This document shows, one piece after another, positions 1 through 14,843 of a DNA stretch of 64,000 nucleotides. How positions within the stretch are numbered: the first letter of the stretch is position 1; each line of letters begins with the position of its first letter. Location of the stretch: contig CALSEQ010000033.1 in NCBI GenBank assembly GCA_943735955.1, positions 651,001 to 715,000 on the forward strand, in the 5' to 3' direction. The position numbers and the translations under genes are program-made. The notes beneath the pieces were generated by a model. It was not told where the DNA came from, ran no database searches, and saw only the letters and a list, made by a program, of their open reading frames with translations. Origin of the DNA: Piscicola geometra (Eukaryota > Annelida > Clitellata > Hirudinida > Piscicolidae).

Positions 1-34
1 AATATATGTAAATATGCAATATATGTAAATATGC
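1..34 (+). repeat. Type example of the monomer: module A (9 bp) plus module B (8 bp)
   Basis: The first two units show the internal structure. Module A is AATATATGT and module B is AAATATGC. Both are variants of one 8-9-bp motif built on ATATG followed by T or C and an A run, so the 17-mer looks like a fixed dimer of an older half-length repeat. The usual variants elsewhere change A to AATATATGC, AATAAATGT, AATACATGT, AATTTATGT or AAAATATGT, and B to AAAAATGC, AAAGATGC, AATTATGC, AACTATGC or GAATATGC. These variants serve as tags for tracing larger repeats. The ancestry of the dimer is inferred; the module structure is directly visible. Confidence 0.9.
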
Positions 35-183
35 AATATATGTAAATATGCAATATATGTAAATATGCAATATATGTAATTATGCAATATATGTAAATAT
101 GCAATATATGTAAATATGCAATATATGTAAATATGCAATATATGTAAATATGCATTATATGTAAATATGCAAAATATGTAAAG

Positions 184-191
184 ATGCAAAT
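184..191 (+). other. Exact octamer ATGCAAAT at a half-unit junction (first of many)
   Basis: The consensus unit contains ATGCAATA and ATGTAAAT, each differing slightly from ATGCAAAT. Wherever a B module is followed by another B module, or an A module ending in C precedes B, the exact octamer is created. This is the first instance. Such sites recur at every punctuation block through the window, and in double-insert blocks they abut, as at 10,030-10,045. ATGCAAAT is the established core recognised by animal POU-domain (Oct) proteins. Binding here is not shown, and the site is a simple by-product of the module order. Confidence 0.6.
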
Positions 192-367
192 ATGCAATAT
201 ATGCAAATATGCAATATATGCAAATATGCAATATATGTAAATATGCAATTTATGTAAATATGCAATATATGTAAATATGCAATATATGTAAATATGCAAT
301 ATATGTAAATATGCAATATATGTAAATATGCAATATATGTAAATATGCAATATATGCAAATATGCAA

Positions 368-378
368 TAAATGTAAAT
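368..378 (-). other. Exact match to the 11-bp yeast ARS consensus in the AATAAATGT variant
   Basis: On the minus strand the ordinary unit reads ATTTACATATA, a 10-of-11 match to the budding-yeast ARS consensus WTTTAYRTTTW. The common variant AATAAATGT completes it as ATTTACATTTA, as here. The AATAAACGT variant near 17,683-17,693 also matches exactly. Dozens of such variants occur in the window. In AT-rich DNA this match is expected often, the organism is unknown, and most eukaryotes do not use this motif, so it is a sequence observation rather than an origin call. Confidence 0.35.
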
Positions 379-3300
379 ATGCAATATATGTGAATATGCA
401 ATATATGTAAATATGCAATATATGTAAATATGCAATATATGTAATTATGCAATATATGTAAATATGCAATATATGTAAATATGCAATATATGTAAATATG
501 CAATATATGTAAATATGCAATATATGTAAATATGCAAATATGCAATATATGTAAATATGCAATATATGTAAATATGCAATATATGTAAATATGCAATATA
601 TGTAAATATGCAATAAATGTAAATATGCAATATATGTAAATATGCAATATATGTAAATATGCAATACATGTAAATATGCAATATATGTAAATATGCAATA
701 TATGTAAATATGCAATATATGTAAATATGCAATATATGTAAATATGCAATATATGTAAATATGCAATATATGTAAATATGCAATATATGTAAATATGCAA
801 TATATGTAAATATGCAATATATGTAAATATGCAATATATGTAAATATGCACTATATGTAAATATGCAATATATGTAAATATACAATATATGTAAATATGC
901 AATATATGTAAATATGCAATATATGTAAATATGCAATATATGTAAATATGCAATATATGTAAATATGCAATATATGTAAATATGCAATATATGTAATTAT
1001 GCAATATATGTAAATATGCAATATATGCAAATATGCAAATATGCAATAAATGCAAATATGCAATTTATGTTAATATGCAATATATGCAAATATGCAATAT
1101 ATGTAAATATGCAATATATGTAAATATGCATGATATGTAAATATGCAATATATGTAAATATGCAATATATGCAAATATGCAATTTATGTTAATATGCAAT
1201 ATATGCAAATATGCAATATATGTAAATATGCAATATATGTAAATATGCATGATATGTAAATATGCAATATATGTAAATATGCAATATATGTAAATATGCA
1301 ATATATGTAAATATGCAATAAATGTAAATATGCAGTATATGTAAATATGCAATATATGTTAATATGCAATATATGTAAAAATGCAATAAATGTAAATATG
1401 CAATATATGTAAATATGCAATATATGTAAATATGCAATATATGCAAATATGCAAATATGCAATATATGCAAATATGCAATATATGCAAAAATGCAATATA
1501 TGTAAATATACAATATATGTAAATATGCAATATATGTAAATATGCAATATATGTAAATATGCAATATATGTAAATATGCAATATATGTAAATATGCAATA
1601 TATGTAAATATGCAATATATGTAAATATGCAATATATGTAAATATGCAATATATGTAATTATGCAATATATGTAAATATGCAATATATGTAAATATGCAA
1701 TATATGTAAATATGCAATATATGTAAATATGCAATATATGTAAATATGCAAAATATGTAAAGATGCAAATATGCAATATATGCAAATATGCAATATATGC
1801 AAATATGCAATATATGTAAATATGCAATTTATGTAAATATGCAATATATGTAAATATGCAATATATGTAAATATGCAATATATGTAAATATGCAATATAT
1901 GTAAATATGCAATATATGTAAATATGCAATATATGCAAATATGCAATAAATGTAAATATGCAATATATGTGAATATGAAATATATGTAAATATGCAATAT
2001 ATGTAAATATGCAATATATGTAATTATGCAATATATGTAAATATGCAATATATGTAAATATGCAATATATGTAAATATGCAATATATGTAAATATGCAAT
2101 ATATGTAAATATGCAAATATGCAATATATGTAAATATGCAATATATGTAAATATGCAATATATGTAAATATGCAATATATGTAAATATGCAATAAATGTA
2201 AATATGCAATATATGTAAATATGCAATATATGTAAATATGCAATACATGTAAATATGCAATATATGTAAATATGCAATATATGTAAATATGCAATATATG
2301 TAAATATGCAATATATGTAAATATGCAATATATGTAAATATGCAATATATGTAAATATGCAATATATGTAAATATGCAATATATGTAAATATGCAATATA
2401 TGTAAATATGCAATATATGTAAATAGGCAATATATGTAAATATGCAATATATGTAAATATGCAATATATGTGAATATGCAAAAATGCAATATATGCAAAT
2501 ATGCAATATATGCAAATATGCAATATATGTAAATATGCAATATATGTAAATATGCAATATATGTAAATATGCAATATATGTAAATATGCAATATATGTAA
2601 ATATGCAAATATGCAATATATGTAAATATGCAATACATGCAAATATGCAATATATGTAAATATGCAATATATGTGAAGATGCAATATATGTAAATATGCA
2701 ATATATGCAAATATGCAATATATGTAAATATGCAATATATGTAAATATGCAATATATGTAAATATGCAATATATGTAAAAATGCAAAATATGTAAATATG
2801 CAATATATGTAAATATGCAATATATGTAAATAGGCAATATATGTAAATATGCAATATATGTAAATATGCAATATATGTAAATATGCAATATATGTAAATA
2901 TGCAATATATGCAAATATGCAATATATGTAAATATGCAATATATGTAAATATGCAATATATGTAAATATGCGATATATGTAAATATGCAATATATGTAAA
3001 TATGCAAAATATGTAAATATGCAATATATGTAAATATGCAAGATATGTAAATATGCAATACATATAAATATGCAATATATGTAAATATGCAATATATGTG
3101 AATATGCAATATATGTAAATATGCAATATATGTAAATATGCTATATATGTGAAAATGCAATATATGTAAATATGCAATATATGTAAATATGCAATATATG
3201 TAAATATGCAATATATGTAAATATGCAATATATGTAAATATGCAATATATGTAAATATGCAATATATGTAAATATGCAATATATGTAAATATGCAAATAT

Positions 3301-5880
3301 GCAATATATGCAAATATGCAACATATGCAAATATGCAATATATGTAAATATGTAATATATGTAAATATGCAATATATGTAAATATGCAATATATGTAAAT
3401 ATGCAATATATGTGAATATGCAATATATGTAAATATGCAATATATGTAAATATGCAATATATGTAAATATGCAATATATGTAAATATGCAATATATGTAA
3501 ATATGCAATATATGTAAATATGCAATATATGTAAATATGCAATATATGTAAATATGCAAAATATGTAAAGATGCAAATATGCAATATATGCAAATATGCA
3601 ATATATGCAAATATGCAATATATGTAAATATGCAATTTATGTAAATATGCAATATATGTAAATATGCAATATATGTAAATATGCAATATATGTAAATATG
3701 CAATATATGTAAATATGCAATATATGTAAATATGCAATATATGCAAATATGCAATTAATGTAAATATGCAATATATGTGAATATGAAATATATGTAAATA
3801 TGCAATATATGTAAATATGCAATATATGTAATTATGCAATATATGTAAATATGCAATATATGTAAATATGCAATATATGTAAATATGCAATATATGTAAA
3901 TATGCAATATATGTAAATATGCAAATATGCAATATATGTAAATATGCAATATATGTAAATATGCAATATATGTAAATATGCAATATTTGTAAATATGCAA
4001 TAAATGTAAATATGCAATATATGTAAATATGCAATATATGTAAATATGCAATACATGTAAATATGCAATATATGTAAATATGCAATATATGTAAATATGC
4101 AATATATGTAAATATGCAATATATGTAAATATGCAATATATGTAAATATGCAATATATGTAAATATGCAATATATGTAAATATGCAATATATGTAAATAT
4201 GCAATACATGTAAATATGCAATATATGTAAATAGGCAATATATGTAAATATGCAATATATGTAAATATGCAATATATGTGAATATGCAAAAATGCAATAT
4301 ATGCAAATATGCAATATATGCAAATATGCAATATATGTAAATATGCAATATATGTAAATATGCAATATATGTAAATATGCAATATATGTAAATATGCAAT
4401 ATATGTAAATATGCAAATATGCAATATATGTAAATATGCAATACATGCAAATATGCAATATATGTAAATATGCAATATATGTGAAGATGCAATATATGTA
4501 AATATGCAATATATGCAAATATGCAATATATGTAAATATGCAATATATGTAAATATGCAATATATGTAAATATGCAATATATGTAAAAATGCAAAATATG
4601 TAAATATGCAATATATGTAAATATGCAATATATGTAAATAGGCAATATATGTAAATATGCAATATATGTAAATATGCAATATATGTAAATATGCAATATA
4701 TGTAAATATGCAATATATGCAAATATGCAATATATGTAAATATGCAATATATGTAAATATGCAATATATGTAAATATGCGATATATGTAAATATGCAATA
4801 TATGTAAATATGCAAAATATGTAAATATGCAATATATGTAAATATGCAAGATATGTAAATATGCAATATATATAAATATGCAATATATGTAAATATGCAA
4901 TATATGTGAATATGCAATATATGTAAATATGCAATATATGTAAATATGCTATATATGTGAATATGCAATATATGTAAATATGCAATATATGTAAATATGC
5001 AATATATGTAAATATGCAATATATGTAAATATGCAATATATGTAAATATGCAATATATGTAAATATGCAATATATGTAAATATGCAATATATGTAAATAT
5101 GCAAATATGCAATATATGCAAATATGCAATATATGCAAATATGCAATATATGTAAATATGTAATATATGTAAATATGCAATATATGTAAATATGCAATAT
5201 ATGTAAATATGCAATATATGTGAATATGCAATATATGTAAATATGCAATATATGTAAATATGCAATATATGTAAATATGCAATATATGTAAATATGCAAT
5301 ATATGTAAATATGCAATATATGGAAATATGCAATATATGTAAATATGCAATATATGTAAATATGCAATATATGTAAATATGCAATATATGTAAATATGCA
5401 ATATATATAAATATGAAATATATGTAAATATGCAATATATGTAAATATGCAATATATGTAAATATGCAATATATGTAATTATGCAATATATGTAAATATG
5501 CAATATATGTAAATATGCAATATATGTAAATATGCAATATATGTAAATATGCAATATATGTAAATATGCAATATATGTGAAGATGCAAATATGCAATATA
5601 TGCAAATATGCAATATATGCAAATATGCAATATATGTAAATATGCAATTTATGTAAATATGCAATATATGTAAATATGCAATATATGTAAATATGCAATA
5701 TATGTAAATATGCAATATATGTAAATATGCAATATATGTAAATATGCAAGATATGCAAATATGCAATAAATGTAAATATGCAATATATGTGAATATGCAA
5801 TATATGTAAATATGCAATATATGTAAATATGCAATATATGTAATTATGCAATATATGTAAATATGCAATATATGTAAATA

Positions 5881-8060
5881 TGCAAAAATGCAATAATTGC
5901 AAATATGCAATATATGCAAATATGCAATATATGTAAATATGCAATATATGTAAATATGCAATATATGTAAATATGCAATATAAGTAAATATGCAAATATG
6001 CAATATATGCAAATATGCAATACATGCAAATATGCAATATATGTAAATATGCAATATATGTAAATATGCAATATATGCAAATATGCAATATATGTGAATA
6101 TGCAATATATGTAAATATGCAATATATGTAAATATGCGATATATGTAAATATGCAATATATGTAAATATGCAAAATATGCAATATATGCAAATATGCAAT
6201 ATATGTAAATATGCAATATATGTAAATATGCAATATATGTAAATATGCAATATAAGTAAATATGCAAATATGCAATATATGCAAATATGCAATATATGTA
6301 AATATATGTAAATATGCAATATATGTAAATATGCAATATATGCAAATATGCAATAAATGTAAAGATGCAATATATGTGAATATGCAATATATGTAAATAT
6401 GCAATATATGTAAATATGCAATATATGTAATTATGCAATATATGTAAATATGCAATATATGTAAATATGCAAAAATGCAATATATGCAAATATGCAATAT
6501 ATGCAAATATGCAATATATGTAAATATGCAAGATATGTAAATATGCAATATATGTAAATATGCATAATAAGTAAATATGCAAATATGCAATATATGCAAA
6601 TATGCAATACATGCAAATATGCAATATATGTAAATATGCAATATATGTAATTATGCAATATATGTAAATATGCAATATATGTAAATATGCAATATATGTA
6701 AATATGCAATATATGTAAATATGCGATATATGTAAATATGCAATATATGTAAATATGCAAAATATGCAATATATGCAAATATGCAATATATGTAAATATG
6801 CAATATATGTAAATATGCAATATATGTAAATATGCAATATAAGTAAATATGCAAATATGCAATATATGCAAATATGCAATATATGCAATATATGTAAATA
6901 TGCAATATATGTAAATATGCAATATATGTAAATATGCAATATAAGTAAATATGCAAATATGCAATATATGCAAATATGCAATATATGTAAATATATGTAA
7001 ATATGCAATATATGTAAATATGCAATATATGTAAATATGCAATATATGTAAATATGCAAAATATGCAATATATGCAAATATGCAATATATGTAAATATGC
7101 AATATATGTAAATATGCAATATATGTAAATATGCAATATATGTAAATATGCAATATATGTAAATATGCAATATAAGTAAATATGCAAATATGCAATGTAT
7201 GCAAATATGCAATATATGTAAATATATGTAAATATGCAATATATGTAAATATGCAATATATGCAAATATGCAATAAATGTAAATATGCAATATATGTGAA
7301 TATGCAATATATGTAAATATGCAATATATGTAAATATGCAATATAAGTAAATATGCAAATATGCAATATATGCAAATATGCAATATATGTAAATATATAT
7401 AAATATGCAATATATGTAAATATGCAATATATGCAAATATGCAATAAATGTAAATATGCAATATATGTGAATATGCAATATATGTAAATATGCAATATAT
7501 TTAAATATGCAATATATGTAATTATGCAATATATGTAAATATGCAATAAATGTAAATATGCAATATATGTAAATATGCGATATATGTAAATATGCAATAT
7601 ATGTAAATATGCAAAATATGCAATATATGCAAATATGCAATATATGTAATTATGCAATATATGTAAATATGCAATATATGTAAATATGCAATATAAGTAA
7701 ATATGCAAATATGCAATATATGCAAATATGCAAATATATGTAAATATGTAAATATATGTAAATATGCGATATATGTAAATATGCAATATATGCAAATATG
7801 GAATAAATGTAAATATGCAATATATGTGAATATGCAATATATGTAAATATGCAATATATGTAAATATGCAATATATGTAATTATGCAATATATGTAAATA
7901 TGCAATATATGTAAATATGCAAAAATGCAATATATGCAAATATGCAATATATGCAAATATGCAATAAATGTAAATATGCAATATATGTAAATATGCAATA
8001 TATGTAAATATGCAATATAAGTAAATATGCAAATATGCAATATATGCAAATATGCAATAC
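5881..8060 (+). repeat. Disordered satellite island with A-A junctions and 10-bp modules
   Basis: The strict A-B alternation breaks down here. AAAATATGC is followed directly by AATATATGC (an A-A junction) near 6,172-6,189, 6,768, 7,058 and 7,612. The 10-bp hybrid module AAATATATGT occurs at 6,300-6,309 and again near 6,980, 7,215 and 7,750. The variant AATATAAGT, followed by B-B punctuation, appears about every 100-350 bp: the TAAG core lies at 5,991, 6,253, 6,568, 6,840, 6,942, 7,173, 7,344, 7,694 and 8,018. The spacing is irregular, which suggests repeated small unequal exchanges or patchy conversion. No foreign sequence is present; all of it derives from the same monomer. Confidence 0.8.
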
Positions 8061-9649
8061 ATGCAAATATGCAATATATGTAAATATGCAATATATGTAA
8101 ATATGCAATATATGCAAATATGCAATATATTTAAATATGCAATATATGTAAATATGCAATATATGTAAATATGCGATATATGTAAATATGCAATATATGT
8201 AAATATGCAAAATATGTAAATATGCAATATATGTAAATATGCAAGATATGTAAATATGCAATATATATAAATATGCAATATATGTAAATATGCAATATAT
8301 GTAAATATGCAATATATGTAAATATGCAATATATGTAAATATGCTATATATGTGAATATGCAATATATGTAAATATGCAATATATGTAAATATGCAATAT
8401 ATGTAAATATGCAATATAAGTAAATATGCAATATATGTAAATATGCAATATATGTAAATATGCAAAATATGTAAATATGCAATATATGTAAATATGCAAA
8501 TATGCAATATATGCAAATATGCAATATATGCAAATATGCAATATATGTAAATATGCAATATATGTAAATATGCAATATATGTAAATATGCAATATATGTA
8601 AATATGCAATATATGTGAATATGCAATATATGTAAATATGCAATATATGTAAATATGCAATATATTTAAATATGCAATATATGTAAATATGCAATATATG
8701 TAAATATGCAATATATGTAAATATGCAATATATGTAAATATGCAATATATGTAAATATGCAATATATGTAAATATGCATTATATGTAAATATGCAATATA
8801 TGTAAATATGCAATATATGTAAATATGCAATATATGTAAATATGCAATATATGTAAATATGCAATATATGTAAATATGCAAATATGAAATATATGCAAAT
8901 ATGCAATATATGCAAATATGCAATATATGTAACTATGCAATATATGTAAAAATGCAATATATGTAAATATGCAATATATGTAAATATGCAATATATGTAA
9001 ATATGCAATATATGTAAATATGCAATATATGTAAATATGCAATATCGGTAAATATGCAATATATGTAAATATGCAATATATGTAAATATGCAATATATGT
9101 AAATATGCAATATATGTAAATATGCAATATATATAAATATGCAATATATCTAAATATGCAATATACGTAAATATGCAATATATGTAAATATGCAATATAT
9201 GTAAATATGCAATATATGTAAATATGCAATATATGTGAATATGCAAATATGCAATATATGTAAAAATGCAATAAATGTAAATATGCAATATATGTAAATA
9301 TGCAATATATGTAAATATGCAATATATGTGAATATGCAATATATGTAAATATGCAATATATGTAAATATGCAATATATGTAAATATGCAATATATGTAAA
9401 TATGCAATATATGTAAATATGCAATATATGTAAATATGCAATATATGTAAATATGCAATATATGTAAATATGCAATATATGTAAATATGCAATATATGTA
9501 AATATGCAATATATGTAAATATGCAATATATGTAAATATGCAATATATGTAAAGAAGCAATATATGTAAATATGCAATATATGTAAATATGCAATATATG
9601 TAAATATGCAATAAATGTAAATATGCAATATATGTAAATATGCAATATA
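8061..9649 (+). repeat. Mostly plain satellite, transition zone
   Basis: Mainly regular 17-bp units with sparse B-B punctuation (near 8,490-8,530, 8,880-8,910 and 9,240). It carries isolated variants such as a TCGG-containing unit near 9,046 and TACG near 9,166, both rare in this satellite. The region from about 9,250 to 9,640 is one of the longer stretches of nearly pure consensus. I see no gene, RNA or higher-order period of its own. Confidence 0.75.
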
Positions 9650-12600
9650 TGTAAATATGCAAAAATGCAATATATGCAAATATGCAATATATGCAAATAT
9701 GCAATATATGTAAATATGCAATATATGTAAATATGCAATATATGTAAATATGCAATATATGTAAATATGCAAATATGCAATATATGCAAATATGCAATAT
9801 ATGCAAATATGCAATATATGCAAATATGCAATAAATGTAAATATGCAATATATGTAAATATGCAATATATGTAAATATGCAATATATGCAAATATGCAAT
9901 ATATGTAAATATGCAATATATGTAAATATGCAATATATGTAAATATGCAATATATGTAAATATGCAAAATATGTGAATATGCAATATATGTAAGTATGCA
10001 ATATATGTAAATATGCAATATATATAAATATGCAAATATGCAAATATGCAATATATGCAAATATGCAATATATGTAAATATGCAATATATGTAAATATGC
10101 AATATATGTAAATATGCAATATATGTAAATATGCAATAAATGTAAATATGCAATATATGTAAATATTCTATATATGTGAATATGCAATATATGTAAATAT
10201 GCAATATATGTAAATATGGAATATATGTAAATATGCAATATATGTAAATATGCAATAAATGTAAATATGCAATATATGTAAATATGCAATATATGTAAAT
10301 ATGCAAAAATGCAATATATGCAAATATGCAATATATGCAAATATGCAATATATGTAAATATGCAATATATGTAAATATGCATTATATGTAAATATGCAAT
10401 ATATGTAAATATGCAAATATGCAATATATGCAAATATGCAATATATGCAAATATGCAATATATGTAAATATGCAATATATGTAAATATGCAATATATGTG
10501 AAAATGCAATATATGCAAATATGCAATATATGTAAATATGCAATATATGTAAATATGCAATATATGTAAATATGCAATATATGTAAAGATGCAAAATATG
10601 TAAATATGCAATATATGTAAGTATGCAATATATGTAAATATGCAATATATATAAATATGCAAATATGCAAATATGCAATATATGCAAATATGCAATATAT
10701 GTAAATATGCAATATATGTAAATATGCAATATATGTAATTATGCAATATATGTAAATATGCAATATATGTAAATATGCAATATATGTAAATATTCTATAT
10801 ATGTGAATATGCAATATATGTAAATATGCAATATATGTAAATATGCAATATATGTAAATATGCAATATATGTAAATATGCAATATATGTAAATATGCAAT
10901 ATATGTAAATATGCAATATATGTAAATATGCAATATATGTAAATATGCAATATATGTAATTATGCAAATATGCAATATATGCAAATATGCAATATATGCA
11001 AATATGCAATATATGTAAATATGCAATATATGTAAATATGCAATATATGTAAATATGCAGTATATGTAAATATGCAATATATGTAAATATGCAATATATG
11101 TAAAAATGCAATATATGTAAATATGCAATATATGTGAATATGCAATATATGTAAATATGCAATATATGTAAATATGCAATATATGTAAATATGCAATATA
11201 TGTAAATATGCAATAGATGTAAATATGCAATATATGTAAATATTCTATATATGTGAATATGCAATATATGTAAATATGCAATATATGTAAATATGCAATA
11301 TATGTAAATATGCAATATATGTAAATATGCAATAAATGTAAATATGCAATATATGTAAATATGCAATATATGTAAATATGCAAAAATGCAATATATGCAA
11401 ATATGCAATATATGCAAATATGCAATATATGTAAATATGCAATATATGTAAATATGCATTATATGTAAATATGCAATATATGTAAATATGCAAATATGCA
11501 ATATATGCAAATATGCAATATATGCAAATATGCAATATATGTAAATATGCAATATATGTAAATATGCAATATATGTGAATATGCAATATATGCAAATATG
11601 CAATATATGTAAATATGCAATATATGTAAATATGCAATATATGTAAATATGCAATATATGTAAAGATGCAAAATATGTAAATATGCAATATATGTAAGTA
11701 TGCAATATATGTAAATATGCAATATATATAAATATGCAAATATGCAAATATGCAATATATGCAAATATGCAATATATGTAAATATGCAATATATGTAAAT
11801 ATGCAATATATGTAATTATGCAATATATGTAAATATGCAATATATGTAAATATGCAATATATGTAAATATTCTTTATATGTGAATATGCAATATATGTAA
11901 ATATGCAATATATGTAAATATGCAATATATGTAAATATGCAATATATGTAAATATGCAATAAATGTAAATATGCAATATATGTAAATATGCAATATATGT
12001 AAATATGCAAAAATGCAATATATGCAAATATGCAATATATGCAAATATGCAATATATGTAAATATGCAATATATGTAAATATGCATTATATGTAAATATG
12101 CAATATATGTAAATATGCAAATATGCAATATATGCAAATATGCAATATATGCAAATATGCAATATATGTAAATATGCAATATATGTAAATATGCAATATA
12201 TGTGAATATGCAATATATGCAAATATGCAATATATGTAAATATGCAATATATGTAAATATGCAATATATGTAAATATGCAATATATGTAAAGATGCAAAA
12301 TATGTAAATATGCAATATATGTAAGTATGCAATATATGTAAATATGCAATATATATAAATATGCAAATATGCAAATATGCAATATATGCAAATATGCAAT
12401 ATATGTAAATATGCAATATATGTAAATATGCAATATATGTAATTATGCAATATATGTAAATATGCAATATATGTAAATATGCAATATATGTAAATATTCT
12501 ATATATGTGAATATGCAATATATGTAAATATGCAATATATGTAAATATGCAATATATGTAAATATGCAATATATGTAAATATGCAATATATGTAAATATG

Positions 12601-12650
12601 CAATATATGTAAATATGCAATATATGTAAATATGCAATATATGTAAATAT
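9650..12650 (+). repeat. Higher-order repeat alternating 627 and 1,077 bp (1,704-bp super-period)
   Basis: The diagnostic variant TAAGTATGC lies at 9,991, 10,618, 11,695 and 12,322. Spacings are 627, 1,077 and 627 bp, so the repeating unit is really 1,704 bp. Each marker is followed by an ATATATAAAT-type module and two consecutive extra B modules. The rare B variant ending in ATTC before TATATATG also recurs at 10,168, 10,791, 11,245, 11,870 and 12,497. 627 equals 36 units plus 15 bp and 1,077 equals 63 units plus 6 bp, matching four and five extra 8-bp half-units. Confidence 0.8.
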
Positions 12651-14843
12651 GCAAATATGCAATATATGCAAATATGCAATATATGCAAATATGCAATATA
12701 TGTAAATATGCAATATATGTAAATATGCAATATATGTAAATATGCAACATATGTAAATATGCAGTATATGTAAATATGCAATATATGTAAATATGCAATA
12801 TATGTAAATATGCAATATATGTAAATATGCAATATATGTGAATATGCAATATATGTAAATATGCAATATATGTAAATATGCAATATATGTAAATATGCAA
12901 TATATGTAAATATGCAATAGATGTAAATATGCAATATATGTAAATATGCAATATATGTAAATATGCAATATATGTAAATATGCAATATATGTAAATAAGC
13001 AATATATGTAAATATGCAATATATGTAAATATGCAATATATGTAAATATGCAATATATGTAAATATGCAATATATGTAAATATGCAAATATGAAATATAT
13101 GCAAATATGCAATATATGCAAATATGCAATATATGTAATTATGCAATATATGTAAAAATGCAATATATGTAAATATGCAATATATGTAAATATGCAATAT
13201 ATGTAAATATGCAATATATGTAAATATGCAATATATGTAAATATGCAATATATGTAAATATGCAATAAATGTAAATATGCAATATATGTAAATATGCAAA
13301 ATATGTAAATATGCAATATATGTAAAAATGCAATATATATGAATATGCAATATATCTAAATATGCAATATATGTAAATATGCAATATATGTAAATATGCA
13401 ATATATGTAAATATGCAATATATGTAAATATGCAATATATGTGAATATGCAAATATGCAATATATGTAAAAATGCAATAAATGTAAATATGCAATATATG
13501 TAAATATGCAATATATGTAAATATGCAATATATGTGAATATGCAATATATGTAAATATGCAATATATGTAAATATGCAATATATGTAAATATGCAATATA
13601 TGTAAATATGCAATATATGTAAATATGCAATATATTTAAATATGCAATATATGTAAATATGCAATATATGTGAATATGCAAAATATGTAAATATGCAATA
13701 TATGTAAATATGCAATATATGTAAATATGCAATATATGTAAATATGCAATATATGTAAATATGCAATATATGTAAATATGCAATGTATGTAAATATGCAA
13801 TAAATGTAAATATGCAATATATGTAAATATGCAATATATGTAAATATGCAAAAATGCAATATATGCAAATATGCAATATATGCAAATATGCAATATATGT
13901 AAATATGCAATATATGTAAATATGCAATATATGTAAATATGCAATATATGTAAATATGAAAATATGCAATATATGCAAATATGCAATATATGCAAATATG
14001 CAATATATGTAAATATGCAATATATGTAAATATGCAATATATGTAAATATGCAATATATGCAAATATGCAATATATGTAAATATGCAATATATGTAAATA
14101 TGCAATATATGTAAATATGCAATATATGTAAATATGCAAAATATGTAAATATGCAATATATGTAAGTATGCAATATATGTAAATATGCAATATATATAAA
14201 TATGCAAATATGCAAATATGCAATATATGCAAATATGCAATATATGTAAATATGCAATATATGTAAATATGCAATATATGTAAATATGCAATATATGTAA
14301 ATATGCAAAATATGTAAATATGCAATATATGTAAATATGCAATATATGTAAATATGCTATATATGTGAATATGCAATATATGTAAATATGCAATATATGT
14401 AAATATGCAATATATGTAAATATGCAATATATGTAAATATGCAATATATGTAAATATGCAATATATGTAAATATGCAATATATGTAAATATGCAATATAT
14501 GTAAATATGCAATATATGTAAATATGCAATATATGTAAATATGCAAATATGCAATATATGCAAATATGCAATATATGCAAATATGCAATATATGTAAATA
14601 TGCAATATATGTAAATATGCAATATATGTAAATATGCAATATATGTAAATATGCAATATATGTAAATATGCAATAAATGTAAATATGCAATATATGTAAA
14701 TATGCAATATAAGTAAATATGCAAAAATGCAATATATGCAAATATGCAATATATGCAAATATGCAATATATGTAAATATGCAATATATGTAAATATGCAA
14801 TATATGTAAATATGCAATATATGTAAATATGCAAATATGCAAT
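12651..14843 (+). repeat. Satellite between the 1,704-bp and AATCTATGC-tagged domains
   Basis: Regular 17-bp units with several punctuation blocks, near 13,085-13,130, 13,450, 13,850-13,880, 13,960-13,990 and 14,205-14,230. The TAAGTATGC marker appears at 14,163, which is 1,841 bp after the previous one and breaks the 627/1,077 rhythm. Variants shared with both neighbours (GTGAATATGC, AAAAATGC before the C-ending A pair) suggest a mixed or older copy. No gene or RNA feature is visible. Confidence 0.7.

Larger units (their letters stand above)
1..5880 (+). repeat. Higher-order repeat domain 1 (periods 1,579, 1,808, 2,012 bp)
   Basis: A recognisable block recurs four times: AAAGATGC-type B module, B-B punctuation, two A modules ending in C, then the AATTTATGT variant. 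Equivalent points lie at 250, 1,829, 3,637 and 5,649, giving spacings of 1,579, 1,808 and 2,012 bp. The spacings grow by 229 bp (13 units plus one 8-bp half-unit) and by 204 bp (exactly 12 units), so copies differ by whole modules. Other shared tags include GTAATT next to ATGC (near 434, 2,013 and 3,821) and AATACATGT. The copies are clearly related but not identical. Boundaries are by eye. Confidence 0.8.

Noticed and set aside
361..380. AATAAA polyadenylation signals in AATAAATG variants
   Set aside because: No gene or transcript context. The hexamer is a one-base variant of the unit and recurs through the array.
7720..7780. Foreign insertion at the irregular stretch with several TATATGTAAATATGT runs
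   Set aside because: All of it can be parsed as A, B and 10-bp hybrid modules of the same satellite.
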